A stretch of DNA of 50,133 nucleotides from an uncultured Sphingomonas sp. (GTDB lineage: Bacteria > Pseudomonadota > Alphaproteobacteria > Sphingomonadales > Sphingomonadaceae): contig NZ_CAJYHX010000027.1 of the NCBI RefSeq assembly GCF_913774285.1, forward strand, positions 1 to 50,133. The letters are read 5' to 3'. Shown piece after piece: positions 1 to 8,112 of this stretch. Below the pieces are notes generated by a model. The model saw nothing but the letters and a program-made list of their open reading frames with translations. It was not told the origin of the DNA and ran no database searches. Positions within the stretch are counted from its first letter, which is position 1, and every line of letters begins with the position of its first letter. The position numbers and the translations under genes are program-made.

Positions 1-1
1 A

Positions 2-1036
2 AGTAAAGTGTATCGCCCGTTCCAGTATCCATGGGCGTTTGAATTTTGGAAAAAGCAGCAGCAGCTTCATTGGCTCCCGGAAGAAGTGCCCTTGGGTGAA
101 GATTGCCGGGATTGGGCGCAAAAGCTGACAGATCATGAACGCAATCTTTTGACTCAGATCTTTCGCTTTTTCACGCAAGCCGATGTTGAAGTTCAAGACT
201 GTTACCGTGAAAAATATGGTCGGGTCTTCAAGCCCACCGAAATCAAGATGATGCTGACCGCGTTCAGCAACATGGAGACGGTGCATATCGCCGCCTACAG
301 CCATCTGCTCGACACGATCGGCATGCCCGAAAGCGAATATTCGGCCTTCATGCAGTATAAGGAGATGAAGGACAAACACGACTATCTCGCCCAGTTCGGC
401 GTCGATACGGACGAGGATATCGCCAAGACGCTCGCGATGTTCGGCGGCTTTACCGAAGGGTTGCAGCTCTTCGCCTCCTTCGCGATGCTGATGAACTTCC
501 CGCGCTTCAACAAGATGAAGGGCATGGGCCAGATCGTCACCTGGTCGATCCGCGACGAGAGCCTGCACTGCGAAGGCATCATCAAGCTGTTCCACACCTT
601 CTGCAAGGAGCGGAACTGCATGACGCCGAGCGTCCGCGACGACATTCTGGACATGTGCCAGAAGACCGTGCGGATCGAGGACGCGTTCATCGACCTCGTC
701 TTCGAAATGGGCCCGGTGAACGGCATGACGCCGAAGGACATCAAGAAGTATGTCCGCTTCATCGCCGACTGGCGCCTCGGCCAGCTGGGCCTGAAGCCGA
801 TCTACATGATCGACGAGCATCCCCTGCCCTGGCTCGCCCCGCTGCTCAACGGCGTCGAGCACGCCAATTTCTTCGAGACGCGCGCGACCGAATATTCGAA
901 GGCGGCGACGCGCGGCCAGTGGAACGAGGTGTGGGACAGCTTCGACAAGCGCCGCCAGGCCAAGACCAGCACGATCGCCAATGAAGACGCGATCGAAGGC
1001 GACATGTTCGCCAAGGCGGGCATCGCGGCGGAGTAA
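2..1036 (+). CDS. nrdB: Ribonucleoside-diphosphate reductase class Ia, small subunit (5' partial)
   Basis: This is the radical-generating subunit that reduces ribonucleotides to deoxyribonucleotides together with NrdA, in the cytoplasm. The frame is open to the left edge, so the true start lies outside the window; the GTG at position 8 is probably internal. Counting from that GTG, the diiron and tyrosyl radical signatures are clear: D59 in TQAD, E90 and H93 in METVH, the radical Tyr97, E150 in FTEGLQ, and E184 and H187 in DESLH. The spacing E-x2-H-x3-Y matches the E. coli enzyme. The first 240 bases have unusual codon use: 37 of the first 77 codons end in A or T, against roughly 12 of the next 77. 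The protein sequence itself looks normal across that point. Confidence 0.95.
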   Translation, partial: SKVYRPFQYPWAFEFWKKQQQLHWLPEEVPLGEDCRDWAQKLTDHERNLLTQIFRFFTQADVEVQDCYREKYGRVFKPTEIKMMLTAFSNMETVHIAAYSHLLDTIGMPESEYSAFMQYKEMKDKHDYLAQFGVDTDEDIAKTLAMFGGFTEGLQLFASFAMLMNFPRFNKMKGMGQIVTWSIRDESLHCEGIIKLFHTFCKERNCMTPSVRDDILDMCQKTVRIEDAFIDLVFEMGPVNGMTPKDIKKYVRFIADWRLGQLGLKPIYMIDEHPLPWLAPLLNGVEHANFFETRATEYSKAATRGQWNEVWDSFDKRRQAKTSTIANEDAIEGDMFAKAGIAAE

Positions 1037-1074
1037 GTAGCGACATCGGCGAAGGGGCGGCCCTCCCTCACTTG

Positions 1075-1168
1075 GTCATCCCGGCGAAAGCCGGGATCCA
1101 TTGGGGGCTAGGTGCCGGTTCTTGCCAAGAGCGAGAGGCGAATGGATCCCGGCTTTCGCCGGGATGAC
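1075..1168. repeat. Nested palindromic intergenic repeat (REP-like)
   Basis: Two perfect 28-base arms (1075-1102 and 1141-1168) face each other across 38 bases. Each arm is itself a small hairpin, CCCGGC-GAAA-GCCGGG, with a GNRA-type loop. It lies 38 bases after the nrdB stop. It may act as a 3' stabiliser or terminator, but there is no T-run. It resembles dispersed REP/BIME elements of proteobacterial genomes; whether it recurs elsewhere in this genome cannot be seen here. Confidence 0.85.
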
Positions 1169-1251
1169 GCACAGGTTGAACGACCTTGCCTCTCGCCACG
1201 ACATCCTGGCAAAGCTTCCAGAATGAAGTTCGAAGGACGGACCTTGGGTGA

Positions 1252-1506
1252 TTAACTCCCGTTGGTCCAGCGACGGATAACAGCGTTGATCAGGCCCCGG
1301 GATGTGAAGCCAACAACAGCGGCAGTTGCCAACGCGGCCAAGATCAACAACCAGTCCAGATCGTGATGACAAGATGCGTCCGGAGCGCAATCGCCGAGCG
1401 CACTCAACAAAATCGCGAATCCGAGCAGGGGTACGCCCACCATTGCCGCTAAGGCGCAGCCCCACTTACCGCCCGGTGTGCCGCCCGACTTGTAGCCCTC
1501 GTTCAT
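1252..1506 (-). CDS. Small hypothetical membrane protein (84 aa)
   Basis: I do not recognise a family. The protein has a Gly-rich N-terminus (MNEGYKSGGTPGGKWG) and two hydrophobic segments at about residues 16-36 and 51-66. Between them is a short loop with two cysteines (CAPDASC) that could form a disulfide if it is periplasmic. The C-terminus is basic. Codon use is less GC-biased than in the neighbours. It stands alone between nrdB and the sugar acid cluster. Two clean membrane segments favour a real gene, but without homologues it could be a chance frame. Confidence 0.55.
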   Translation of the reverse strand: MNEGYKSGGTPGGKWGCALAAMVGVPLLGFAILLSALGDCAPDASCHHDLDWLLILAALATAAVVGFTSRGLINAVIRRWTNGS

Positions 1507-1584
1507 CTCGACAGACTAACTCAACCGGGTTTGACCGCATATCGGGCGCAAGCGGACCTGCCGCTTACGCCGCGCCCCTAGGAA

Positions 1585-2208
1585 TCACCCCAGCGCAGCA
1601 ACGAACGCCCGCGCATTGGCGCCAACCTGCTCGGCGCTCATCCCCACCTTGTAGAGCGCCGAGCCCAGGCCGAAGCCGGGTGCGCCCGCGGCGATCCACG
1701 GCGCCATCGTATCCGGCGATACGCCGCCCACCGGCAGGATCCGCGCTTCGGTCAGCACCGCGCGCATTGCCTTGAGCACCGTCGGGCTTGCCGCCTCGGC
1801 CGGGAACAGCTTGAGCGCCGTCGCGCCGGCGTCCAGCGCGGCGAAGGCCTCGCTCGGCGTCAGGATGCCCGGCAGCGAGACCAGCCCCGCCGCCGCGCTC
1901 GCACGGATCACGTCGAGGTTCGCGTTGGGCGAGATGATCATCGTGCCGCCCGCGTCCGCCACCGCCTGCACCTGCTCCACCCGCAGCACCGTGCCCGCGC
2001 CGATCACCGCGCGACCGGCGAAGCGATTGGCGAGGCGCGACACGCTCTCCAGCGGCTCGGGCGAGTTCATCGGCACTTCGATCAGGGTGAAGCCGGCCGC
2101 GACCAGTTCGTCACCGATCGCCTCGACCTCGTCGGGCTTCACGCCCCGCAGGATCGCGATCAGCGGGCAACGGGCGAAGGCGGCGTCGAATTCGGCAATG
2201 TGGCTCAT
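1585..2208 (-). CDS. dgoA: 2-dehydro-3-deoxy-6-phosphogalactonate aldolase
   Basis: It cleaves KDPGal to pyruvate and glyceraldehyde 3-phosphate, the last step of the DeLey-Doudoroff galactonate route. The 207-residue length fits a single-domain class I KDPG/KDPGal aldolase. The Schiff base lysine is K133 in ALKLFPAE and the general acid/base is E44 in IEVPMNSP; both lie exactly seven residues later than K126 and E37 of the E. coli enzyme. The N-S-P after the glutamate favours the galactonate form over the Entner-Doudoroff Eda enzyme. Its ATG overlaps the stop of the upstream kinase gene as ATGA, so translation is probably coupled. Confidence 0.92.
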   Translation of the reverse strand: MSHIAEFDAAFARCPLIAILRGVKPDEVEAIGDELVAAGFTLIEVPMNSPEPLESVSRLANRFAGRAVIGAGTVLRVEQVQAVADAGGTMIISPNANLDVIRASAAAGLVSLPGILTPSEAFAALDAGATALKLFPAEAASPTVLKAMRAVLTEARILPVGGVSPDTMAPWIAAGAPGFGLGSALYKVGMSAEQVGANARAFVAALG

Positions 2209-3083
2209 GCAATCTGCTCCGCAATGGCAAGGATTCCCGCGACGAACGCGTCATGGCTGCTGGCTATGACGGCCTCGCGCCCATGCGCGCCGATCGCCGC
2301 GGCATAGAGGCCGCCCAGCATCGGGTCGGCCAGGATATGGACGGTGTCATGACCCGCATGCTCGAGCCGCGCGGCGACGTCGCTGCCGATCAGCAGACCG
2401 CTGGCGAAGGCCGCCGCATCGGCATCGTCGCGCACGCCCAGCATCTTGGCCGCGCGGATCCCGAACAGCGAGGCGGCGAGGTCGCGCTTGCGCCCCTCCT
2501 CCACCCCCGCGTGGAAGGCAGCGCCGACATGGACCTCACCGCCGAGCTGTGCGGCGAGCAGGCCGTGCTTGCGCAGCGTGGCGAACAGTTCGCCGGTCAT
2601 TGCAGTGGTGAAGTCGGCAATGCGGCCGTCCACCATCTCGACCCATTTGCAATGCGTGCCCGGCTGGACGAGCAGCGCGTCGGCGGGCGCCAGCCCCGCG
2701 CGCACCGCGCCGAGCAGTTGGACTTCCTCGCCGCGCATCACGTCGGGCCGCCCGGTAACCATGGTAGAGACGCCCGGCACGATCGCGCTGCGCGCCTCGA
2801 CCCAGAGCAGCCCGGCCGCCAGCTCGTCGATACCGGCAGGTGCCGCGACATAGGGCGCCGGGGCCCAGCCGATATTGGCGCCGACCATGCCCGCCATCAG
2901 CAACGGCAGGTCGCCGTGCCGCGCGCGGATGCCGGCGGCCTCGGCGGCAAAGTCGGTGACCGAGGTCACGCCCTTGTCGTCACGCTCGGTATGGGTGACG
3001 GCGCCGTTCTCGACCAGGAAGACGCGGCGGTTGGTCGTGCCCCAGTCGACCGCGAGGAAGGAGCCCGAGAAGCTTACCACCAT
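2205..3083 (-). CDS. dgoK: 2-dehydro-3-deoxygalactonokinase
   Basis: It phosphorylates 2-keto-3-deoxygalactonate with ATP, feeding the aldolase encoded next. The protein (292 aa) has the N-terminal phosphate-binding segment LAVDWGTTNRR at about residues 9-19 of the sugar kinase/Hsp70 fold. It also carries the family signatures PGTHCKWV and DFTTAMTGELF in the middle. I chose the ATG at 3083. The frame remains open for 73 more codons, but that part is antisense-like sequence over the symporter gene and lacks domain character. The start overlaps the symporter stop by ten bases and the stop overlaps the dgoA start by four, so the three genes read as one transcript. Confidence 0.92.
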   Translation of the reverse strand: MVVSFSGSFLAVDWGTTNRRVFLVENGAVTHTERDDKGVTSVTDFAAEAAGIRARHGDLPLLMAGMVGANIGWAPAPYVAAPAGIDELAAGLLWVEARSAIVPGVSTMVTGRPDVMRGEEVQLLGAVRAGLAPADALLVQPGTHCKWVEMVDGRIADFTTAMTGELFATLRKHGLLAAQLGGEVHVGAAFHAGVEEGRKRDLAASLFGIRAAKMLGVRDDADAAAFASGLLIGSDVAARLEHAGHDTVHILADPMLGGLYAAAIGAHGREAVIASSHDAFVAGILAIAEQIA

Positions 3084-4693
3084 GTCGCGTACAGCCCGAT
3101 CAGGATCAGAATGATCACCACCGCGGCCACGTTGAAGCCGGTGGTGGTGTTGAAGCGAACGCCTTCCATGCGGATCCGGTTGCTGCCGCCCGCCGCCGGA
3201 CGGGCAAGCGAGACGATCACCGCCAGCGCGAGCGAGGCGAGGAACACGATGCCCATGCGATTGATGAACGGCACCGCGTTCAGCGCCTCGATCCCGCCCC
3301 ACTTCGCCGGGAACCAGAAGACGAAGCTGAGCACCACCGAAGCGACGGCACCCACCAGCGCCCCCGCCTCGGTCGCGCGCGGCCAGAACAGGCCGAGCAG
3401 GAAGATGACGGTAATGCCCGGCGTCACGAAGCCGGAGAATTCCTGGATATACTGGAAGGCCTGGTCGAGGCTGCCGAGCAGCGGCCGGGCGGTGAACATC
3501 GCGATGATGATGGAGACCACCGCGGCGATCCGGCCGACGCGCACGAGGTGCGTTTCATATCCCGCCTTGTCCGCGCCGTCCTCGGCGCGGCGCTGCACGC
3601 CCTTCAGCTTGGCGTAGATGTCGAGCGTGAAGATCGTCGCGATCGAATTGATCTTAGAGGCGGTGGACGCGATGATCGCCGCGATCAGCGCTGCGAAGAC
3701 GAGGCCGAGCAGGCCTGTCGGCAGCAGCGCCATCATCGTCGGATATGCCTGGTCGGGCTTGGCGAGGTTGGGGGCCAGCACCACTGCGGCGATGCCCGGC
3801 AGCACGATGACGACCGGCATCAGCAGCTTGAGGAAGCCGGCGAACACCACGCCGCGCTGCGCTTCGGCCAGGCTCTTCGCGGCGAGCGCGCGCTGGATGA
3901 TATACTGGTTGAAGCCCCAATAGCTGAGGTTGGCGATCCACATGCCGCCGATCAGCACCGCGATGCCCGGCAGATCCTTGTAGTGCGGATTGTCGGGCGA
4001 GAGGATCATGTCGAAGTGATCGGGCACGCGCCGCGTCAGCTCCTGGAAGCCGCCGATCACGCCGCTGTCGCCACCGATCTTAGTCAGCGTGAGGTAGGCG
4101 ACGACCAGCCCGCCCAGCACCAGCAGCGTCACCTGGACGATGTCGGTCAGCGCCACTGCCTTGAGGCCGCCGCGCAGCTGGTAGAGCAGCGCGAACGCAC
4201 CCAGCCCGATCAGCGCCACGTCCTGGTTGACGCCCGCCACCTGGGTGACCGCGATCGAACCCAGCCAGATGATCGAGGTGAGGTTCACGAACACATATAG
4301 GATCAGCCAGAACACGGCCATCACCGTGCGGATGGTCGGCCCGAAGCGCTGCTCCAGGAACTGCGGCATGGTGTAGATTTCGTTGCGCAGGAAGATCGGC
4401 AGGAAGAACTTGCCGACGATCAGCAGCGTCAGCGCCGCCATCCACTCATAGGACGCAATGGCGAGGCCGATCGCATAGCCCGATCCCGACATGCCGACGA
4501 TCTGTTCGGCGGAGATGTTCGCCGCGATCAGCGAGGCGCCGATCGCCCACCAGGGCAGGTTCTTCGAGGCGAGGAAATAGTCGCTCGAATCCTTGGTCGC
4601 GCCCGCCTTGTCGCGGCTCACCCATTGCGCGAGGCCGAAGATGCCGATCGCATAGACGATCACCACGACCAGATCGATGTTGGATAGACTCAT
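3074..4693 (-). CDS. Sodium/solute symporter, SSS family, sugar type
   Basis: This 539-residue inner-membrane protein resembles the sodium/galactose symporter vSGLT. It has a periplasmic N-terminus, about 13-14 hydrophobic segments, and the SSS core motif around IWLGSIAVTQ and YQLRGGLKAVALTDIVQV. The sugar-side motif SYWGFNQYIIQRALAAKSLAEAQ is shared with SGLT relatives. I chose the ATG at 4693 because AGGAG lies seven bases upstream; the frame extends further but over the promoter region. As first gene of the dgoK-dgoA operon it probably imports a hexose or sugar acid such as galactose or galactonate. The substrate is inferred from context only. Confidence 0.85.
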   Translation of the reverse strand: MSLSNIDLVVVIVYAIGIFGLAQWVSRDKAGATKDSSDYFLASKNLPWWAIGASLIAANISAEQIVGMSGSGYAIGLAIASYEWMAALTLLIVGKFFLPIFLRNEIYTMPQFLEQRFGPTIRTVMAVFWLILYVFVNLTSIIWLGSIAVTQVAGVNQDVALIGLGAFALLYQLRGGLKAVALTDIVQVTLLVLGGLVVAYLTLTKIGGDSGVIGGFQELTRRVPDHFDMILSPDNPHYKDLPGIAVLIGGMWIANLSYWGFNQYIIQRALAAKSLAEAQRGVVFAGFLKLLMPVVIVLPGIAAVVLAPNLAKPDQAYPTMMALLPTGLLGLVFAALIAAIIASTASKINSIATIFTLDIYAKLKGVQRRAEDGADKAGYETHLVRVGRIAAVVSIIIAMFTARPLLGSLDQAFQYIQEFSGFVTPGITVIFLLGLFWPRATEAGALVGAVASVVLSFVFWFPAKWGGIEALNAVPFINRMGIVFLASLALAVIVSLARPAAGGSNRIRMEGVRFNTTTGFNVAAVVIILILIGLYATWW

Positions 4694-4885
4694 GCCCACT
4701 CCTGCCGGTGCCGGCGCGAACGGCATGGCCCGCGCGTCTTGCCCCTCCCCGCCCCAGTGCAGGGTTCGATCCTTCATTTATCTTATTTATCGGGGTTGTC
4801 CAGCAACGCGGCTGGAGTACCATGGGTGCAACGATGCGGACGTGCGCAGCATCGCACGGACAAGAACAGGAAAGCAACTGCGAGG
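4694..4885. promoter_or_regulatory. Divergent control region with candidate GntR operator
   Basis: This 192-base gap separates the sugar acid operon from the divergent GntR gene and must hold both promoters. A small inverted repeat, GTTG-TCCAG-CAAC, lies at 4795-4807 beside an AT-rich stretch (about 4774-4790, TTTATCTTATTTATC). Both are plausible as operator and promoter DNA in this GC-rich genome. The repeat is short and only loosely resembles the GT-N-AC half-sites of FadR-type regulators, so this is a candidate only. Confidence 0.35.
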
Positions 4886-5629
4886 ATGTCCACCTCTCCT
4901 TCCCTCCCTGCCGATGCGGTCCGTTCGGGGCTGGGCCGCAACCTCACCTATGGCATGCTCGACGCGCTGGGCCGCGCGATCGTCACCGGCCGCTACGAGA
5001 CCGAACCCTTCCCCACCGAGGCGGAACTGGCCAAGCAGCACGGCGTCAGCCGATCGGTGACGCGCGAGGCGGTGAAGATGCTCACCGCCAAGGGCCTGCT
5101 GAGCGCGCGACCGCGCCAAGGCACGGTGGTGCAGCCGGCCTCCTCCTGGAACCTGTTCGATACCGATGTGCTGCGCTGGCTGCTCGAACGGCAATTCTCG
5201 GTCGACCTGCTCCGCCAGTTCAGCCAGCTCCGCATCGCGATCGAGCCCGAGGCGGCGGCGCTGGCCGCGCAGTTCGGCACGGCGGAGGATCTGCAGCGCA
5301 TTTCGGCCGGGCTCGCGCGGATGGAAGCCGCCGAGCGCGGGCTGGACGACACGCTGGATGCCGACATCGCCTTCCACGTCGCGGTGCTGCGCGCCTCGGG
5401 CAATCCCTTCTACGCCCAGTTCCGCGACATGGTGGCGACGGCACTGCGCACCTCGATCCGCTTCACCAACCGGATCAAGGGTCGCACCGCCAGCGTGGCG
5501 GACCATGCCGCGGTGCGCGACGCGATCGCGGCGAAGGACTATACCGCCGCACGCATCGCGATGCGGACGCTGATCGGCGACGTGGTCGAGCTGATCGAGA
5601 CAGTCGAAGGGGCAGACACGGCGGCCTGA
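4886..5629 (+). CDS. GntR-family regulator, FCD (FadR/DgoR) subfamily
   Basis: The protein (247 aa) has an N-terminal winged helix-turn-helix at about residues 15-80. It contains the typical FPTEAELAKQHGVSRSVTREAVKML recognition region followed by the wing GLLSARPRQGTVV. An all-helical FCD effector domain follows, with metal-ligand type residues in DADIAFHVAV (D-x3-H) and in the later ADHAAVRDAI segment. I started at ATG 4886, where the regulatory fold begins; the longer frame upstream runs through the intergenic region. It diverges from the symporter-dgoK-dgoA operon and, like E. coli DgoR, probably represses it until a sugar acid binds. The effector is inferred. Confidence 0.88.
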   Translation: MSTSPSLPADAVRSGLGRNLTYGMLDALGRAIVTGRYETEPFPTEAELAKQHGVSRSVTREAVKMLTAKGLLSARPRQGTVVQPASSWNLFDTDVLRWLLERQFSVDLLRQFSQLRIAIEPEAAALAAQFGTAEDLQRISAGLARMEAAERGLDDTLDADIAFHVAVLRASGNPFYAQFRDMVATALRTSIRFTNRIKGRTASVADHAAVRDAIAAKDYTAARIAMRTLIGDVVELIETVEGADTAA

Positions 5630-5636
5630 CCCCTCC

Positions 5637-5661
5637 GCCGGGCCCGCACCAGCGGCCCGGC
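5637..5661. terminator. Hairpin between convergent genes, possible terminator
   Basis: GCCGGGCC (5637-5644) pairs perfectly with GGCCCGGC (5654-5661) around a nine-base loop. It lies between the ends of the converging GntR and PHP-hydrolase genes. No T-run follows on either strand, so efficient intrinsic termination is uncertain. Confidence 0.4.
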
Positions 5662-5683
5662 GCAACGGGCGAAAGGGTCCGCC

Positions 5684-6829
5684 TCAGAAGGCCGGGTCGA
5701 AGTTGAAGAAGATCGGATTGGAGATCGCCACCATCGGCCCGGCGACCTTGGTGAAATTGTCGACGCCCGGATAGGGCGTCTGCGGCCCCTCCACCTCGAC
5801 GCGATAATAGCTGCGCGCCTTGGCATCGGGCATGTCGGTGAAGCCGACGCTGCCGTCGGCGCCGACGTCGAGGGTGGCGAACACATCGCCATTCTTCACC
5901 ACGCGGACGTGATAGGCGCCGTCCTCGCGTTTGCCTGCCAGCTTCACGGTGAAGCGCACCGGCCCCGTCGGCGCACGGGCATTGTCGCCCATCAGCATGT
6001 CCGTCTCGCCGTCGCCGTTGACGTCGGCGGTGAGCTCGACCCGGGGGGCATAGGGATTGGCGCTGATCGACGCGCGCCCGCGGCCGATCGCGGCGATCAC
6101 CGCCTTGCGGGTGCGGGCCGGCGCGAACACCCAGGTCGTCGGCGTGCCGATATTGTTCGCCGTTGCCTCGATCGCGCGGGGTTCGGTGCTGCCGGGGACG
6201 GTGCCGTGGTGCGAATCGCTGCCGCCGCGCGCGGCGATCTTGCGGCCCGAACTGAGCATGTCGTCCCACACCATCAGGTTGGTCTTGTTCGGTGCCCAAC
6301 GGACGGTGTTCCACACCTCGATCGAATCGACCAGATCGTAGGAATAGCCGAAATGATCCTTGTTGGTCGGGTGGTTGGCGGAGAGATGCACGCCCAGCCC
6401 GTCCTTGACCCTCTGCACCGCCACGTCGCGCGCATCCCGGATGTCGAAGAGCTTCTTGTGGTCATAGGGCTTGGCCGACAGGATCACGGCATGGCCGCGC
6501 ACGGTCGTCCACTCGGCGCCGTACAGGAGCAGCAGCTTGTCCGAGCGGAATTCGGGATCCGACCACGTGTTGTGGGCCGTGTCGCCGTCGACATGGTTGT
6601 CGTGGTCGCTGATCAGCAGGAAGTCGAACCCGACCCGCTCGGCATCCGCGATGATCCGCGCCTCGGGATGGTTGGTCGAATCCTTGCTGTGCCGCGAATG
6701 GACGTGGAGGTCGCCCTTCATCCACGCGCCGTCGGTCAGGCTGGCAACGACGAACTTGTCGTTGGTCTGGGCGGGCGCGGCGGCAGGCACAAGCAGCGCG
6801 GCGAGCGCGAGGGTGGCGACACGAAACAT
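5684..6829 (-). CDS. Secreted CehA/McbA-like PHP-domain metallohydrolase
   Basis: This 381-residue protein starts with a Sec signal peptide (about residues 1-20, cleavage after APA). A PHP-type metal site then follows in order: DLHVHSRHS (H42, H44), SDHDNH (D75, H76), E106 in YGAEW, H113, H153 in NHP, and SDSHH (D205, H207). These features match the CehA/McbA group, some of which hydrolyse carbamate or phosphate esters; the substrate here is unknown. Residues 269-277 form an EF-hand-like loop (D-x-N-x-D-x-E-x-D) before a C-terminal beta-rich part. The ATG at 6829 has GGAG eight bases upstream. The longer frame to 6874 would bury the signal peptide. Confidence 0.8.
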   Translation of the reverse strand: MFRVATLALAALLVPAAAPAQTNDKFVVASLTDGAWMKGDLHVHSRHSKDSTNHPEARIIADAERVGFDFLLISDHDNHVDGDTAHNTWSDPEFRSDKLLLLYGAEWTTVRGHAVILSAKPYDHKKLFDIRDARDVAVQRVKDGLGVHLSANHPTNKDHFGYSYDLVDSIEVWNTVRWAPNKTNLMVWDDMLSSGRKIAARGGSDSHHGTVPGSTEPRAIEATANNIGTPTTWVFAPARTRKAVIAAIGRGRASISANPYAPRVELTADVNGDGETDMLMGDNARAPTGPVRFTVKLAGKREDGAYHVRVVKNGDVFATLDVGADGSVGFTDMPDAKARSYYRVEVEGPQTPYPGVDNFTKVAGPMVAISNPIFFNFDPAF

Positions 6830-6870
6830 GGCTTCTCCGGCAGGCTGGCGTCGGGCGGACGCCCGCCGCT

Positions 6871-7527
6871 TCAACTACCGCCGAGAACGTTGATCGTGAA
6901 GGCCACTACGCCCAGGTTGAACACGAAGGCGGCGAGGCAGTGCAGCGTCACCACCCGGCGTAGCTGGCGGGTCTCGACCGAGACGTCGCTGGTCTGGAAG
7001 GTCATGCCCAGGCAGAAGGCGAAATAGATGAAGTCCCAGTAATTGGGCTCCGGCGTCTTGGGAAACTCCAGGCCGCCCTTGTCGCGGCCGCCGGGCGCCT
7101 CGCTGTAGAACAGGTGGGCATAGTGGAGCGCGTAGACGGCGTTGCTGAAGGTCCAGCTGAGGGCCAGCGTACCGATGATCAGCGCGAGCTGCGCCGGCTG
7201 GGGCGCCTTGCGCTCCATCAGCTCGCTGGCAATCGCGATCAGGATGATGACGGTGACGGCGCCGGTGATGCCGAGCAGCACCAGCCGGTTCGCATCGTTG
7301 TTGCAGGCCGAGCGTCGCATCGCATCGGATTGATGCTTGAGCATCGGGATACACAGCGCCAGGAACAGCGCCGCACCGATGTCGAAGCCAAGCATCGCGC
7401 CTGCCCGGATGCCGAAATGCGGCACCAGCAACAGCCCCGCCGCGATCGTCGTCGCGGCGAAGGCAAGGAAACGCGGCGGCGCGAGGACGTTGCCCACCCC
7501 CCGGGGACGGCCCCCACGCCGCCGCAC
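6871..7527 (-). CDS. DUF1345 family inner-membrane protein
   Basis: The 218-residue protein has about five hydrophobic segments. Its family signature lies near the C-terminus, where FAFCLGMTFQTSDVSVETRQLRR matches DUF1345 proteins; the function is unknown. The start is a GTG at 7527. A second GTG at 7497 (before GNVLAPPRF) is also possible because the first eleven residues are just Arg/Gly-rich. It follows inorganic pyrophosphatase by eight bases and precedes the PHP-hydrolase gene by 41, so the three are probably co-transcribed. Confidence 0.82.
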   Translation of the reverse strand: MRRRGGRPRGVGNVLAPPRFLAFAATTIAAGLLLVPHFGIRAGAMLGFDIGAALFLALCIPMLKHQSDAMRRSACNNDANRLVLLGITGAVTVIILIAIASELMERKAPQPAQLALIIGTLALSWTFSNAVYALHYAHLFYSEAPGGRDKGGLEFPKTPEPNYWDFIYFAFCLGMTFQTSDVSVETRQLRRVVTLHCLAAFVFNLGVVAFTINVLGGS

Positions 7528-7535
7528 TTTCTGGC

Positions 7536-8075
7536 TCAGGCTGCCTTGGCCTTCTTGGCGGCTTCGATCGCCTCAAGGACGATCTGGCGCGCTTCGGCGG
7601 CATCGCCCCAATTGCCGATCCGCACCCACTTCTCGGACTCCAGGTCCTTGTAGTGCGTGAAGAAATGCTCGATCTGCTGGAGCACGATCGTCGGCAGATC
7701 CGAACGCTCATCGACGTCCGAATAATAAGGGAAGGTGCTGTCGACCGGCACGCAGACCAGCTTCTCGTCGCCGCCGGCTTCGTCTTCCAGCTTCAGCACC
7801 GCGATCGGGCGCGCACGCACCACGCAGCCCGGCACGAAGGGCGAGCGAGCGATGACGAGCGCGTCGAGCGGGTCGCCGTCGGGCGACAGCGTGTGCGGCA
7901 CGAAGCCGTAGTTCGCCGGATAGCGCATCGGCGTGTGCAGGATACGATCGACGAACAGCGCGCCGCTGGCCTTGTCGAACTCATACTTCACCGGCTCGCC
8001 GCCGACCGGCACTTCGATGACGACATTGAGGTTGTTGGGGGGATCGTCCCCAACCGGAATCAGATCGATGCGCAT
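7536..8075 (-). CDS. ppa: Inorganic pyrophosphatase, family I
   Basis: It hydrolyses pyrophosphate to two phosphates in the cytoplasm and so drives biosynthetic reactions forward. The length of 179 residues is normal for a bacterial hexameric enzyme. The metal-binding signature DGDPLDALV (around residues 65-73) is intact, as are VVIEVPVGGEPVKYEFDK near the start and the downstream VPVDSTFPYYSDVDE segment. I chose the ATG at 8075, which gives the conserved MRIDLIPVGDDPPN start; upstream in-frame sequence is not conserved-looking. It lies between the M61 peptidase and DUF1345 genes. Confidence 0.96.
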   Translation of the reverse strand: MRIDLIPVGDDPPNNLNVVIEVPVGGEPVKYEFDKASGALFVDRILHTPMRYPANYGFVPHTLSPDGDPLDALVIARSPFVPGCVVRARPIAVLKLEDEAGGDEKLVCVPVDSTFPYYSDVDERSDLPTIVLQQIEHFFTHYKDLESEKWVRIGNWGDAAEARQIVLEAIEAAKKAKAA

Positions 8076-8112
8076 AAGTGTCTCTAAACCTTGGTTGGCG
8101 GCTCCGCCCGTC

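Noticed and set aside
3084..3302. N-terminal extension of the galactonokinase gene.
   Set aside because: It would lie inside the symporter gene, is Arg/His-rich without domain features, and the ATG at 3083 starts the conserved kinase fold.
4763..4772. GGTTCGATCC, resembling a tRNA T-loop.
   Set aside because: The flanking bases do not form a T-stem and no acceptor, D or anticodon arm can be drawn.
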